From: Nageia nagi
Taxonomy: Eukaryota > Pinophyta
Length of the DNA stretch: 64,000 nucleotides
Direction: 5' to 3'
NCBI GenBank assembly: GCA_050084985.1
Contig: JBITNC010000001.1
Coordinates: forward strand, 103,354,001 to 103,418,000
Part shown: positions 48,511 to 60,701 of the stretch, one piece after another
Numbering within the stretch: the first letter of the stretch is position 1
How the letters are laid out: each line of letters begins with the position of its first letter
Notes under the pieces: model-generated
Told to the model about the DNA's origin: nothing
Databases searched by the model: none
The model's input: only the letters and a program-made list of their open reading frames with translations
Made by a program: the position numbers and the translations under genes

Positions 48511-50124
48511 GGGTTCAACAATGTTGCTAGGATCTTAATGACTATCAAGGTACTAGTTTTGAATTGGAGGTTTAGGAACAACATTAGGTATGTAAAATTG
48601 TAACAAAGCAACTTGTAAATGTTAAGCAACATGCAAATATAGTGTTGTTATTATTTTCAACACACTATTATGGATGTGTTTGAAACTTGCATAGGAAGTT
48701 TGTGTCTATGTGCTTCAGTGTGAAAAGTTGCAAATGTTACAAAATCTATCAAAAGTTGTCAAATAGTTGCAAATGGTGTGAAAGTCATTTATATATGCTT
48801 GTTTAAATATGTTAAATGCTTATGAGGATGATTTTGATGGTCATGTGAAGTTGTTACAAGTTCATGAAAATTTGCAAAATTTGTCAAGTTATCAAAATTG
48901 CAAAAGTTATCAACAAAGAGCAAAAGTTGCAAATCTTGCTCCTATGTGCCAATGGATTGTGTTGGATGGCCCAACATATATTATAGAATCTTATTTATCA
49001 ATTATAAGTGAATTTTTAGCATTAGTACAAATGGTTTCCTTGCCGGTGCATTAGTGGCAAAGCTTGTGCCTTTTTTGGCTGTGTAATTTTGGATAAAGTT
49101 TTCATTTGATAGGAGTTATTGTGTGCATTTAGTAATTGTTTATAGCTTGGTTTTTATAATAGAAATAGAGGGATATATTAAGAATATGTGGTTCAAATTT
49201 CACCTCAATCCAACATCAATGTAGAAAGCTATAGCTTCCAAAAAATGCCTTCAAAACATTTTTTCTAGTTTTGGGCAGTTTTGTAGGACAACGATTAAAT
49301 ACCAAAAATAGTGACCAAATGTGAGTTTTTTCCAAATGTGATGATTGTTTCACCTTTATATCACAAAATTAAGTAATTTTACCTTTTTTAACATCGTGAT
49401 ATAAGGTATTGAAGTATGAGAAACTATAAATTGCAAATTCTTTGAATGCTAAGTGTTTGATGACATGCCTTTGAAATCAGTGTCAGAGGGTACTTTGTTA
49501 GAGGTATAGTAAGCAATTTGTGATGATTTAGTGGTTGAAATTTTGATTTAAGGTATTTATATATATTTTAAATATGTGAACTAAATTCAAGATCAAGAGG
49601 AGACCCAAGGAAGAAACGATGAGCATTACAAAATAGCTCCAGAGAATATTTTTTAAATTTTGGATAGTTTTGTTGTTTTCATGACAATTTTTCTTTGGGG
49701 TGTATTTAGTCAAAACATATCAGTGTTGTGCATGTTGGAATGTGTGAAAATAGTTTAGAAAAATGTTTGAAGTGTTAGCTTAGTGTTTGAGTTGATTGGT
49801 GGCATTACCGATATTTGTTTGGACAAGTTTGCACTTTGTGGAACAAATGCAAAATTAGCGATGGAGGCCTCATTGTAGGTGAAATTGTAAAACTTCCATA
49901 AGGATTTTATGGTTGAAATTTTTTTAGGAGGTATTTATTATTAAGGTGAACATAATATCCAAATTTCAAGTCAAATGAACATCCAAGGAAGATTTGATGT
50001 TATTTGCAAAATGCTAATTTCTTACTTTTTTTTTCAGTTTTGGTCAGCCTTGTGAATAGTGACATTTTTGGTCAAATTTATCTCTTATGTTTATGGAATT
50101 GGTTGTTTTAGAGTTTTTTCATGT
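48511..50124. other. Unassigned AT-rich stretch, probable element leader or LTR
   Basis: No gene family is recognised on either strand. Short recurring strings (GTTGCAAA, AAAGTTG) cluster at 48600-48930. It lies upstream (minus orientation) of the outer gag, so it may hold that element's leader and 5' LTR, but I found no matching LTR or primer-binding site. Minus- and plus-strand open stretches near 48809 and 49528 have no motifs. Confidence 0.4.
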
Positions 50125-51404
50125 ATAACATACTGAGATGAACAAATTTGCTCCTTCAATCATATCAATCCGAGGTCCCAAAGTTGAAGAACACTCAATC
50201 CTAGGCAATCCATGCAATATGAAAATCTCATTGAAGAATAAGTCAGCCAACTATGCTATTGTATATGTGACCATGATGGAAAAGAAATGGGAAAATTTGG
50301 TGAGCCTATCTACCACCACAAATATACAATCTTTACCTTGCACCTTTGGAACTCCAGTGATAGAATCTATGTAGATGTCATCCCATTTCTATTGTGGAAT
50401 GGGCAATGTATGAAGCAACCCTGCTGGCTTCACATGCTCCTTCTTATTTTCTTGGCATTGCAAAAACTCCTAAACATGTCTCAAAATGTTCTACTTTAGC
50501 CTCTTCTATGTGAACCTTTCTCTCTCTACCTTGTATGTCTTGGTAATACCTGGATGACCTACAAGAGGGGTGCTATGCAAAGCATGGAGCACTTTCTCCT
50601 TCATTTAAAAATTAGGAGTTAGGAATACTCTATTCCTCTTCATGGTCAATCCTTCCCTAACCATGTACCTCTTATTCCTCACTATCCCACTTAGGATACC
50701 TTGAGCAAACTCATCCTTAGTATATTCAACCACTATAATCTTCTTCCAATCAATAATAATAGAGGAGAGAGAGTAAAAGGATGGGTTTCTGGATAATGCA
50801 TCAATAGCTGTATTCTTCTTTCTCTTAATGTAATAAATCTCAAAATCAAAGGATTGAAGCTTACTCATCCATATTTATTGTCTCTCACTCAAATTTGATT
50901 GGATGAGAAAATACTTCAAGCTATTATGGTTACTTTTGATGATGAATGGACCACATACCAAGTACCATTTGAACCATTCCAATGCATGCATAATGGTCAA
51001 CATCTCCTTATCATACACACTGAAATTCTACTTTGCACTAGACAACTTCTTGCTCTCAAATGCTATCAATTGCCTCTTTTGCATAAGTAAAACCCCAATA
51101 CCAAGTTTGGATGCATCACACTCTACAGTTAAGGGGAATGAAAAATCAATAATAACCAAGCAAGTATAAGATCACATGACCTTGTTGAGTGTCTCAAAGG
51201 CCTCTTGAGCACTTCCACTCCAAATGAATGCATCCTCTTTTAGTAGTTGCATAGCCAAGTGGGAGAAGCCACTCTCACTCCAATGACCCATTAAGTCTTC
51301 TATCCCAAGTACTAACTTAAAGCAAAAATAATAAAAAATAAAATACAAAAGGGGGAATCCATGGGATTCCAAAATTATTTACAATTGTGCAAGGTGACAT
51401 TGCA
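50125..51404 (-). mobile_element. Gypsy-D: internally deleted chromovirus fragment
   Basis: A minus-strand copy related to Gypsy-C. About 125 bp of the start of an LTR (51279-51404) is joined directly to the end of RT/RNase H (GFSHLAMQLLKEDAFIW at about 51215-51280). RNase H (DFEIYYIKRKKNTAIDALSRNP near 50770-50850), the integrase zinc-binding segment, and the start of the integrase core (reaching 50130) follow. Primer-binding site, gag, protease and most of the RT are gone. The similarity to 56050-57190 is high along its length. Confidence 0.8.
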
Positions 51405-52186
51405 TTTTTTTTTTGAGAGAGTTGCTCATTTAAAAATGGAATAAAGTGATAATATTAAAAGATGTGAGAGCTATTGAAACAAAAAGATAAGAGAATGCCC
51501 ATGTATTGAAAATGTTTTTATTTTAAAAGAAATAAAAGAGGGGAACTATTATATATTTTATGTACTTGAAAGGAAACTAAAGATAAAAAAGAGGCAATAA
51601 CTTTTCATTATTTTGTTCTAGCAGTGATTGATAGAAATATAGAAGGCCAAGAGTTAGAGAAGGGAATATGAAGAGAGTTTTGGATAGTCTATTTTTTTAT
51701 TATTTAATGACCATGGAGAAAGTGCAGTGAGTTCCTTTTTGGGTGTAGTGTAGTGAGATTAGTTTTATACAGTGTGATATGATTAATGCTTCAATTTAGT
51801 GTTGGCAATGTGGTTTCAAAAAGTTAGACCATTTAGGGTCTTGTGTTAAGATTCAAATTTTCATATAAGTTTTTTAGTTATATCGGTTTGGTGCTTGGCA
51901 ATCAAAGTCTATGCTTCATGTAGTAGATGCTATAAAAATTTTGGTTGGTTGATGCCATTCCCCATAATGGGTGTTGCAAAATTTATAAATGGCCATCCAT
52001 ATTTTTTGACTAGATTTGGGTGGGAGCCCAAGCAGTCCATTGGCACAATGATTTTTCCCATATTGTATTTCCATTATAAATTCAATATTTTGTGGTGTAT
52101 GCTTTTGTTGCTATGATTTCATAGTCATTTTAATATTTTAGCACACACTAATTCACCCTCCTCTCAATGTCACACTAAGTTCAATA
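51405..52186 (+). repeat. LTR of copia-type element E, copy 1
   Basis: About 780 bp between the Gypsy-D LTR start and a primer-binding site (TGGTATTGGAGT, 52189-52200). It is colinear with 59874-60636. Its end (CACCCTCCTCTCAATGTC...TTCAATA) resembles the pyrimidine-rich LTR end of SIRE-type copia elements. No second copy of this LTR lies downstream of the gag, so the element is incomplete. Confidence 0.65.
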
Positions 52187-52250
52187 ATTGGTATTGGAGT
52201 AAGGTTCTTAATAAGGCTCAATCGGTTAGGGAGATTTTGGAATTGACATA

Positions 52251-53360
52251 ATGGCTACAAGTGAAGGATTATCATCAAACAAAGCATCTCTATATTATGG
52301 AACTAATTATGCTTTTTAGAAACTCAGGATGTAGATACATATATGTGCATTAGGGTATGATATTTGGGATTCCATAAAAATTGGGTATACACCACCCACT
52401 ACTCCTTCAATTGATGTTTTCAAAAAGAAACTATTTGAAAATGATTCTAAGGCCAAAAATGCTATCATGTGTGGATTAGTAGATAGTGAAGTAGTAAAGG
52501 TTATGACATGCAAGACTACAAAGCAAATTTGGGACAAGATGAAAAGCATTCACGAAGGAGATGACAAGATAAAGGAAGCCAAACTTCATACACATCAAGC
52601 TCAATTTGAAGTATTGAAAATGAATGAATATGAAACAATGGAATCTTACATGTTTAAAGTAAATGAAATCATCAATGGTAGAAAAGGATTAGGTGAAGAA
52701 ATTAAAGATTTGATCATCTTCAAAAAGGTATTAAGGTATCTTCCTAAAAGGTTTAATTTCAAAGTTTTTGCAATAGAAGAAGCTATGGATTTGAACACTT
52801 TTACTATGGATAAATTGCATGGCTCCTTAATTTATTATGAAATGAGAATAGGAAAAATTAAATCTATATATAGAGAAATTGCTTTTAAAGCCCAAAAAAT
52901 ACAAAAATAAAACTAGAATCTAAGGAAGAAGATACATTAGATGAAATGGAAGTATATTTTCTTTGAAAACTAAAAAAGAGAAAAGGAAAATATAAAGGAA
53001 AGCTACTATTTAAATGTTTAAACTATGGAGGTGTTAGGAATTTTGTAGCTAAGTGTCCATTCAATGAGAAGAATAAAAATGATAATGGAATACATAGAGA
53101 AAGAGGTATTTGGAAGAAAAAGTCAAATTTAAAAAAAAATAATTTAAACAAGAAAAGTTTCATTCCCAAAAATGTTAGTTCATGAGATGATACCTATAGT
53201 GAGGATTCAAAAGAATAAATAGGTGAAGCTCTTTTTATGTCCTTCAAATAAGAAAAACCAAAAGAAGAACAAGAATGTGATGAAGAAGAAATTGATGGGG
53301 AAATCGATTGCAGAAAGAAAAAGGCATAAGAAAACCTCAAAAAAGCTCAAAGATGCAAAT
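52251..53360 (+). pseudogene. Copia-type gag (UBN2), copy 1
   Basis: ATG 52251 is about 50 bp after the primer-binding site. The reading gives MATSEG, YGTNYAF, then (after two stops, near 52318 and 52332) GYDIWDSIKIGYTPP and an open frame 52467-52910 with the UBN2-type Gag pattern (KTTKQIWDKMKSIHEGD, FEVLKMNEYETMESY, LRYLPKRFNFKV). A zinc knuckle follows near 53015-53055, decayed to CLNYGGVRNFVAKC (second Cys and the His lost). An acidic Ser/Glu/Asp tail follows. Where pol should begin, another LTR starts at 53361. Confidence 0.8.
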
Positions 53361-53863
53361 TGTTAGAATATATAATAAATCATTGTGTAAGTTAGTATTT
53401 AGATAGTATCTAAGTATAAATAATCCTTTTATGTAACTACCTATTTTATTATTTAATACCTAAAAGTGATTAAATAGTGGAAAACTTTGACTTCACTCAA
53501 GCATGACACTTGTCCATTCTAACCCCATGTAAACCTTTGGTTAAAATGTGAGTTAAGGTGAAGTTCTCACCTATAAATAGAGGGCTTGGGCTTGTTGTAA
53601 AACACACTTGTAGAAAGCACTCTCATGCTTGTAGTTTCATGAGAGTTTGATCTTATAGGAAGCTTGAATATGCTTCTAGTTGTAGAGAGAGTTAGAGTTC
53701 TTGAGATAATAGAAATTTGAGATGGTTCAAGTGGATGTACTACCATAGTTGGAGGAACCACTATACATGTTTGAGTTTTCTTATGTGAATGATATATATG
53801 TTTTTAATATTAGTGGAATATTTCATCTAAGGTGATCTTGGATAGAGATAAAAAATTACTTCA
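53361..53863 (+). repeat. Copia LTR (LTR2), copy 1
   Basis: Starts TGTTAGAATA and ends TTCA, 503 bp, with CTATAAATAGAGGG near 53570 as a likely TATA box. It lies immediately after the gag at 53360. Its layout resembles the Copia-A LTR (38738-39234). Confidence 0.8.
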
Positions 53864-53874
53864 TCTCCTTGATG

Positions 53875-53886
53875 TGGTATTAGAGC
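53875..53886 (+). promoter_or_regulatory. Primer-binding site after LTR2
   Basis: TGGTATTAGAGC matches the initiator tRNA-Met complement at 11 of 12 positions, 11 bases beyond the LTR end. It shows that this LTR is a 5' LTR of its own element and not a solo LTR. Confidence 0.8.
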
Positions 53887-54807
53887 ATCCCTTGGAGAAT
53901 TTCCATTCATCTTGTGAGGTAAAATCATATTGAGGTATAATTAGTTTTTCTCTTCACTCTCCTATTTTTCTAAGCTATTTTTTTGATAAACTTTAGCTTT
54001 TTTAAGCTCTTTATTTTCTTACACATAAGCTCATTTTTTATTTATTAAAATTAAGCTTTTTCTTTGAAATTAAGCCTATATTTGTTACAAAGGGCTTCTT
54101 TGTGTAACAATTGCTTAACAATTATGAAGGTTTTTTTTGGTTTTTCCTAACAAATTTTTTTAAAAGTCCTTTTTTTTTTTTTTAAAGAGATTAACCTTTT
54201 TAAGAAGGGTTTTATATGAAAATTTACCTATTGTTATATATGTTAGTTTCTAACATTATTTGCTATATTATATATTTGTAAAGATTTGTAATTATTTTTG
54301 AAAGTTGCAATTGCCTCATTAAATTATTGTTTAAAAAATTTATTGCATATATAACAATATATTATGGATTTTTTTATGAAAGTTTGCAATTTAAAAAAAA
54401 TTGAACTTTTACAAATATACATGTTATTTTTATAAAAAGAAAGCTTTATCAAAAGAGCAGTATTATTTATTAATATTTTTATGTAATATATTAAATAATA
54501 TTTTTCATAATATTGTTATATTTTACAAATAATTTAGATACAATTATTTTGTATAAAATGGTACAAACTTCTATTAAACTTGAAAATAGTTTTATAAAAA
54601 TGTTTGTCAATGGTTGTAAAGTTTCCTTTAAACCTAACAATTGCATATGTTTTATTAGAAATTCATTTATATTATGTAGAAATTAATTGAGTTTTTTTTA
54701 TTTAAAACAACAACAAATAAAAAAATAAAGGATATCATTTTCTTAAAATAATCTGTATAATTTTTTTGTTGTTTCTAGGTGTACCTTGTTGATGGATCAC
54801 TTGTTAC
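53887..54807 (+). other. Leader of LTR2 element, AT-rich, no gene
   Basis: Long T and A runs with no coding family. It presumably is the untranslated leader of the LTR2 element, cut off at about 54808 by the truncated LTR of Gypsy-C. No gag or pol of the LTR2 element follows. Confidence 0.5.
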
Positions 54808-55198
54808 ACTTCTATAGAATGCATGTGTGGGCATCTAGGGGACAATGTGGGTGTCATGGGCCAACATGGAGGTCTAAAAGTCTCCCCAAGGTTTTTATAT
54901 GTATACAAGTTCTCCCAATATCATTTTTGGGACCATTAAGTGCTCATCCAGCTATTAAGTGCTAAATAGACCTTGGGATTCTCACAATAATGTATAGGAA
55001 TCTTCAAGTACATTAAAATACCTAATCTACACTTGGGAGGGAGACATCCCACTTGGGGCTCATAATGGGGTCTAATTACCCATTAAGTCTTATATTTGAA
55101 GTATTAACTTAAAGCACAAATAATAATTAAATAAAATACAAAAGGGGAAATCCATTGGATTCCAAAATTACTTACTATTGTGCAAGGGGGATGTCACA
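54808..55198 (-). repeat. Gypsy-C 3' LTR, truncated
   Basis: Starts TGTGACATCC at 55198 on the minus strand and matches the first ~390 bp of the right LTR, then stops at the leader of the LTR2 element. About 800 bp of its far end are missing. Confidence 0.8.
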
Positions 55199-56600
55199 AA
55201 GACTTCCCTCTCAATATTTCTTGCATTGAAGCAATTTAATATATGATGTGTAAGTATATTTTCTCCTTCTTATGTGGAGTCTTTATTCAGTAAATCCTTC
55301 CATTCGATCAAATACTCCTGAATCTATCTAGACCTTAGGTTCTTGACTCTAGTCTCCAACACTCTCTTAAGAATCAAAACCAGTCATCCCTCATCATCAA
55401 GTGGTGGAAGAGTAGTGGATGATATTTTCTTCTATCTCATGGTCTTGTTCAAGAGGGAGACATGAAAGGTGTTATGGATTTCACTCTCCTAGGGTAGCTC
55501 CAACTCATAAGTAGTCTCTCCCACCTTGTGTAGGATCTTGTATGACCCAAAGAACCTAGGCTATAGCTTCTCTACTCTCCTCTTCTTGAGTGAAGATTAC
55601 CAGAATGGTTGCAACCTAAAGTACACCATGTATCCTAATTCAAAGGTCCTCTCCATACTCTTCTAATTATTGTACTTATTTTGGTAATTTTGAGCGATCT
55701 GAATATTTTCCTTCAATGCTCTCATGATATCTTGATCTTATTGTAAGAAGTATTTAGCTTTTGGGACCTTACCTTCATCAAAAATAAAGTATATAAATTT
55801 AAGAGGATCATAACCATATAAAGCTTTAAAATGAGATATTTTTATGGACACATGATAGGTGGTGTTATAATAATACTACCCAATGTGTAACCATTTGAAC
55901 CATGTTTGCTATTTCCCAATCACATAGTGTCTCAAGTACCCCTATACCCACCTATTCATGATTTCTATCTACCTTTCCATTTAGGGGTGGTATCTAGTTC
56001 TTGGGGTAAGGTTGATGCCACTCAATTAGAATAACTCTTACCAAAATAGGATCATAAACTTGTTTTCCCTATCACTCATGATCCTCTTAGGCAATGCATG
56101 CAATCTAAAAATTTCCTTGAAGAATAAGTCATCCAACTATGCTATTGTATATTTGATGATGATGGAAAAGAAATGGGCAAATTTGGTGAGCCTATCTACC
56201 ACCAAAAAGATAGAGCCTTTACCTTGCACCTTTGGAAGTCCAGTGATGAAATACATGGAGATGTCTTCCCATTTCTACTATAGAATGGGCAATGGATGAA
56301 GAAACCTTGCTAGCTTCACATGCTCCTCCTTATTTTCTTATCACTACACACTCTTTAATGTGCCTTATAATGTCCTCCTTTAGCCCCTTCCATGTGAACC
56401 TTTCTTTCATTGCCTTGTATATCTTGGTAATACTTAGATAACTTGTAAGAGGGGTGTTATGCAAAGCATGAAGCACTTTATCCTTCATTTTAGAATTAGG
56501 AGTTAGGAATACTCTATTCCTCTTAAAGATTAGTCCTTCCCTAACCATGTACCTTTGTTCATCATCATCCCACTTATGATGTGTTAAGCAAACTTATCCT
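55199..56600 (-). pseudogene. Gypsy-C integrase
   Basis: The N-terminal zinc-binding segment is at 56330-56548 on the minus strand (KVLHALHNTPLTSYLS..., then ERFTWKGLKEDIIRHIKECVVIRK). The second His and the last Cys of the HHCC set are replaced. The core lies in broken frames at about 55890-56330 (shadowed by the plus-strand open frame at 56060). The C-terminal portion at 55260-55880 is readable only in scraps, and I could not confirm a chromodomain. Confidence 0.7.
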
Positions 56601-58640
56601 TAGTATTTAGCCATTATAATCTTCTTCCAATCAAAAATAATAAAGGAGAGAGAATAAAAGGATGGGTTTCTAGATAATGCATCAATAGATGCATTCTTGT
56701 TTCTCTTAATGTACTGAATCTCAAAATCAAAGGATTGAAGCTTCCTCACCCATCTTTGTTGTTTCTCACACACATTTGATTGGCTAAGAAAATACTTGAA
56801 GCTATTATGGTAACTTTTGATAATGATTGGAACACATACCAAGTACTACTTGAACCTGTCCAATGCATGCATGATGGCCAACATCTCCTTATCATACATG
56901 CTAAAATTCTTCTTTTCACTAGATAACTTCCTATTCTCAAATGTTATCGATTGCCTCTTTTGTATAAGTACAACCCCAACACCATGTTTGGAGGCATCAC
57001 ACTATATAATGAAGGGGATTAAAAAATTAGTAATACCCAAGCAAGGATAAGAGCACATGACCTTGTTGAGTGTCTCAAAGGAATATTGAGCACTCTCACT
57101 TCAAATTAATGCATCCTTCTTGATCAACTATGTTAGAGGGGTAGCCAAGTGGGATAAGCCATGTATGAACCTCCTATAGTAGTTGCATAACCCCCAAAAC
57201 CCTCTCAATTATCTTAGGGTAGTAGGTGTTGGACACTCTTGAATAGCAAAAATATTCTACTCATCCACCCTAACTCCCTTGTGGTTGATCATATGAACAA
57301 GGTACATAATTTTAATCATGTCAAACTCATATTTGGATTATTTGGCATAGAATCTCTATTCCTACAATGTCCTAAAAATGTGGTCTAGATGATGGAGATG
57401 TTCCTCCCACATTTTGTTATATATTAATATGTCATAAAATAAGACTAGCACAAATTCCTCAAATGCTTCCTAAAAACCTAATTCATGGTTTATTGGAAAG
57501 TGATCGATGCATTATTCAATCCAAAAGGCATCACCAAAAACTCAAAGTGGCCATAGTGATATTTGAATATCATTTTATGTATATCCTCCTCCTTCATCCT
57601 TATCTGATGGTATCCTAATATCAAATCTACTTTTGAAAAATATTTTGGTCCATGCAACTCATCAATGAGATCATCTATTCTAGGATTTGGATACCTATTT
57701 TTAATGGTCTTCTTGTTGAGAAGGTGATAGTCAACACACATCCACATGGTCTCATCCTTCTTTTTAACTAGCACAACTGAAGAGGAAAATGAATTAGAGT
57801 TTGGTTGTATGAATCCCATATCCAAAAGCTCCTAGATGGTTTTGTCCATGTCATCTTTATATACCTTTAGATACCTATAGGGAGTAATCATAACTAGCTT
57901 GGCTCTTGATTCCAACTCAATAATGTACTCAAACCCTTGGAAAATGAAAACCCCTTGGGAATATCTCCAAAAATGTTTGAGTATCAATACAAGATGTGTT
58001 GGACCTCAATCGACTACTCCTTGACCTCCTCAAAATGCAATGTAGGGATTCCCTTGGTGAGTGTGAAAATGCATCCCCATTCAATCCCCTCTTTTTGGAT
58101 GATGGTACTCATCTTCTTAATCGATACAATCTAAGTGTCGGTCTTAAGTTTGATACTGATGAATCTAGATCTAAATGACAATTTCTATTCATCCCTCTTC
58201 TTTAGATCCAATGAAGTATCTACATCTCTCACTCCTCCTGGTGGTCCAGATCTATATGTTGGGATCTTGGCTGGCTCTACCTATCTAATGTTGGATTTCC
58301 TCCAAGCCACTACTTTGTAACCTACAATATCCTAGTATAGCTGAAAGGTGATGTCTCTTTGGAACACTTTAGAGGTTCCTTAGTATATTTGAAGCAAGAT
58401 TTTGATCTTTGGTAGAGTCTTGTGTGGAGGCACAAATCTGGGCTCCCATGTCTACCCCTTATTCTTGCACATCTTCTCCTCATGGCTTTCACCTAAGAAC
58501 TATAAAATCCTCTCCATTTTCTCTAAAGGGATCTCATTATCTTCAATATTTGAAGGAGTTGGTAGAAAACCACCCTTCTAAACTTTGACTTCTTTACTTT
58601 AGCTATAGATTTGGCTTCCATTTCCTTAGGCAACAAGATC
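56601..58640 (-). pseudogene. Gypsy-C reverse transcriptase and RNase H
   Basis: The RT fingers and palm are open at 57490-57825 (MGFIQPNSNSFSSSVVLVKKKD, CVDYHLLNKKTIKNRYPNPRIDDL, YHQIRMKEEDIHK, LVMPFGLNNASITFQ). The catalytic box near 57430-57455 reads LFYDILIY, so the first Asp of the DD pair is Tyr. RNase H is visible to 56600 (RKLQSFDFEIQYIKRNKNASIDALSRNP). From 57830 to 58640 the reading gives the linker to the RT and little that can be assigned to protease or gag. Confidence 0.8.
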
Positions 58641-58644
58641 TTTA

Positions 58645-58656
58645 GCTCTAATACCA
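58645..58656 (-). promoter_or_regulatory. Gypsy-C primer-binding site
   Basis: On the minus strand TGGTATTAGAGC, one base after the LTR end (TTTTACA, then G). It matches the initiator tRNA-Met complement at 11 of 12 positions. Confidence 0.8.
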
Positions 58657-58657
58657 C

Positions 58658-59873
58658 TGTAAAAGCACTAATGTAATTTCTCAAATAAATAAGCAAATTC
58701 TTTCAATCCAACACCCATGTCTAGCCTATAAGGGCATAAACATGCATTCAACACCTCAATTTGCCAATGTTAGGGTTAGAGTGCAAGATACAAGAAATTT
58801 CAACCTCATAATACCAACATCTAGCTATAATATACATGAAATAAGAAATACACCACAATGTTACAATATGAAGCATACATAAAATAAATATTGATATCCA
58901 AATATCCAACAATTGTATAGAAGATAAATAATGATCAATGATAAAATATCAAGCCCCCAAGGCTAGATGTTAGCCTCTAAGGAGCCAACTAGGGCAAGAT
59001 GTATGTCTCTCACTATTGGATAGATGGATGATGTGTGGGACAATATTGCTTCCTCAAAATTTGAATACTCTCCATTGAAGGTTCCCTCCTCAAATCCTAT
59101 AAATAATTAAAGGTATAAGCTCAAACTCAAAATACCACCAAATGGGCAAGGGTGCTACACCAAATCCATAGATTATTAGGATCCCTCAACCTGCTAATCC
59201 TCCTAGATTTTGCATCTAAGGGTTTTGCTTAGTGCTATGCTAAGTATTCTATCCTTTAGATGGTATGAGTGATAATAATAATTTTGTATATCCAATAATA
59301 AGGCTCCAAGGGCTAATATAACTTTTATATATTTGGATCTCATCTCAATGTCATCACCATGCCCCTCATGTCCCAATGTTGGCACCTAGAAGTCAACTTG
59401 GTCCAACGTGGGTATATAGGCCTTTCTCATACTCTAGGTGGGTCTAGGAATGAATGCATGGATATAAGAGGCATGCGTGGGCATCTAGGGGGTAACATGG
59501 GTATCTATAGGGCAACATGGGCATGTAAGGGGCAATGTGGGTGTCATGGGCTAACATGGGGTCTAAAACTATCCCTAAGGTTGGTGCATGTGTACAAGTG
59601 CTTCCAATCTCTACATTGAGGCCATTAAGTGCTCATCCATCCATTAAGTGCTAAATAGACCTTGGGATTCCCATAAATATGTATCAAGATATCCAAGTAC
59701 ATTAAAATAATAAAATAAAGCATCCCACTCGGGGCCCATAGTGGGGTCCAATGACCCATTAAGTATTCTATCCCAAGTACTAACTTAAAGCATAAATAAT
59801 AATTAAATAAAATACAAAATGGGGAATACACTGGGTTCCAAAAATATTTACAATTATGTAAGGGGATGTCACA
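58658..59873 (-). repeat. Gypsy-C 5' LTR
   Basis: 1216 bp, starting TGTGACATCC at 59873 and ending TTTTACA at 58658 in element orientation. It contains a short G-rich minisatellite at 59480-59560. The first ~125 bp also occur in Gypsy-D (51279-51404). Confidence 0.8.
59480..59560 (+). repeat. G-rich minisatellite in the Gypsy-C LTR
   Basis: Three to four imperfect units of about 20 bp on the theme AACATGGGTATCTATAGGGC (GTGGGCATCTAGGGGG, AACATGGGCATGTAAGGGGC, AATGTGGGTGTCATGGGCT). The 3' LTR at 54825-54875 has fewer units, so the array changed length between the two LTRs. Confidence 0.75.
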
Positions 59874-60636
59874 TTTTTTTATGAAGAGGGGTTACTTATT
59901 TAAAAATGGAATAAAGTGATAATATTAAAATATGTGAGAGCCTTTGAAACAAAAAGATAAGAGAATGCCCATGTGTTGAAAGTGTTGTTATTTCATGTTA
60001 TATGTGCTTGAAATGAAATTAAAGATAACAAAGAGACAATGATTTTTCATTATTTTGTTAGCAGTGATTGATAAAAATATAGAAGGCTAGGATTTAGATA
60101 AGGGAATATGAACAGGGTTTCGAGCAATCTACTTTTATTATTCAGTGAGCATGGAGATAGTGCAATGAGTTCCTTTTTGGTTACAACATAGTGAGATCAA
60201 TTTGGTGCACTGTGATTTGATCAATACTTCAGTTTAGTATTAGCAGTGTGGTTTTAGAAAGCTAAACCATTCAAGATCTTGTGTCAAGATTCAAATTTCC
60301 ATATAAGTTTTCAATTTTATCAGATTGATGCTTAGAAATTAGAGTCTATGGTTTGTGTAGTAGGTGCTACAAAACTTTGGGTTGGTTGGTGTCATTCTCC
60401 ATAGTGGGTACTACAAAATTTGTAAAAGCCCATCCATATTTTTTGATTGGATTTAGGTGGTAACCAAAGTAGTCCATTGACACAGTGGTTTTTCCCACAT
60501 CATGTTTCCACTATAAATTCAATGTTTTATGGTGTATGATTTTATGTGTTGCTTTTGTTTCTTTGATTTCATAGTCACTTTAATGTTTTAACACACACTA
60601 ATTCACACCCCCTCTTAGTGCCATGCTTAGTTCAAT
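59874..60636 (+). repeat. LTR of copia-type element E, copy 2
   Basis: Colinear with 51405-52186. It ends CACCCCCTCTTAGTGCC...TTCAATA before a primer-binding site at 60640-60651 (TGGTATCAAAGT). It abuts the start of the Gypsy-C LTR as copy 1 abuts the Gypsy-D LTR. Confidence 0.65.
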
Positions 60637-60701
60637 AATTGGTATCAAAGTGAGGTTCCTAATTAGGCTTAATTGGCTAAGGAGATTTTGAAAATGACAC
60701 A

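Larger units (their letters stand above)
54808..59873 (-). mobile_element. Gypsy-C: chromovirus-type element lacking most of gag
   Basis: Minus-strand element with a 5' LTR at 58658-59873, primer-binding site at 58645-58656, then only about 800 bp before the RT starts near 57825. The usual gag and protease (about 2 kb in relatives) are mostly missing. RT, RNase H and integrase follow to a polypurine tract (AGAGGGAAG, about 55200-55213) and a 3' LTR truncated to 54808-55198. It is related to Gypsy-D. Confidence 0.8.

Noticed and set aside
53361-53886. Solo LTR interpretation of LTR2 copy 1
   Set aside because: A primer-binding site follows the LTR, so it is the 5' LTR of a fuller element.
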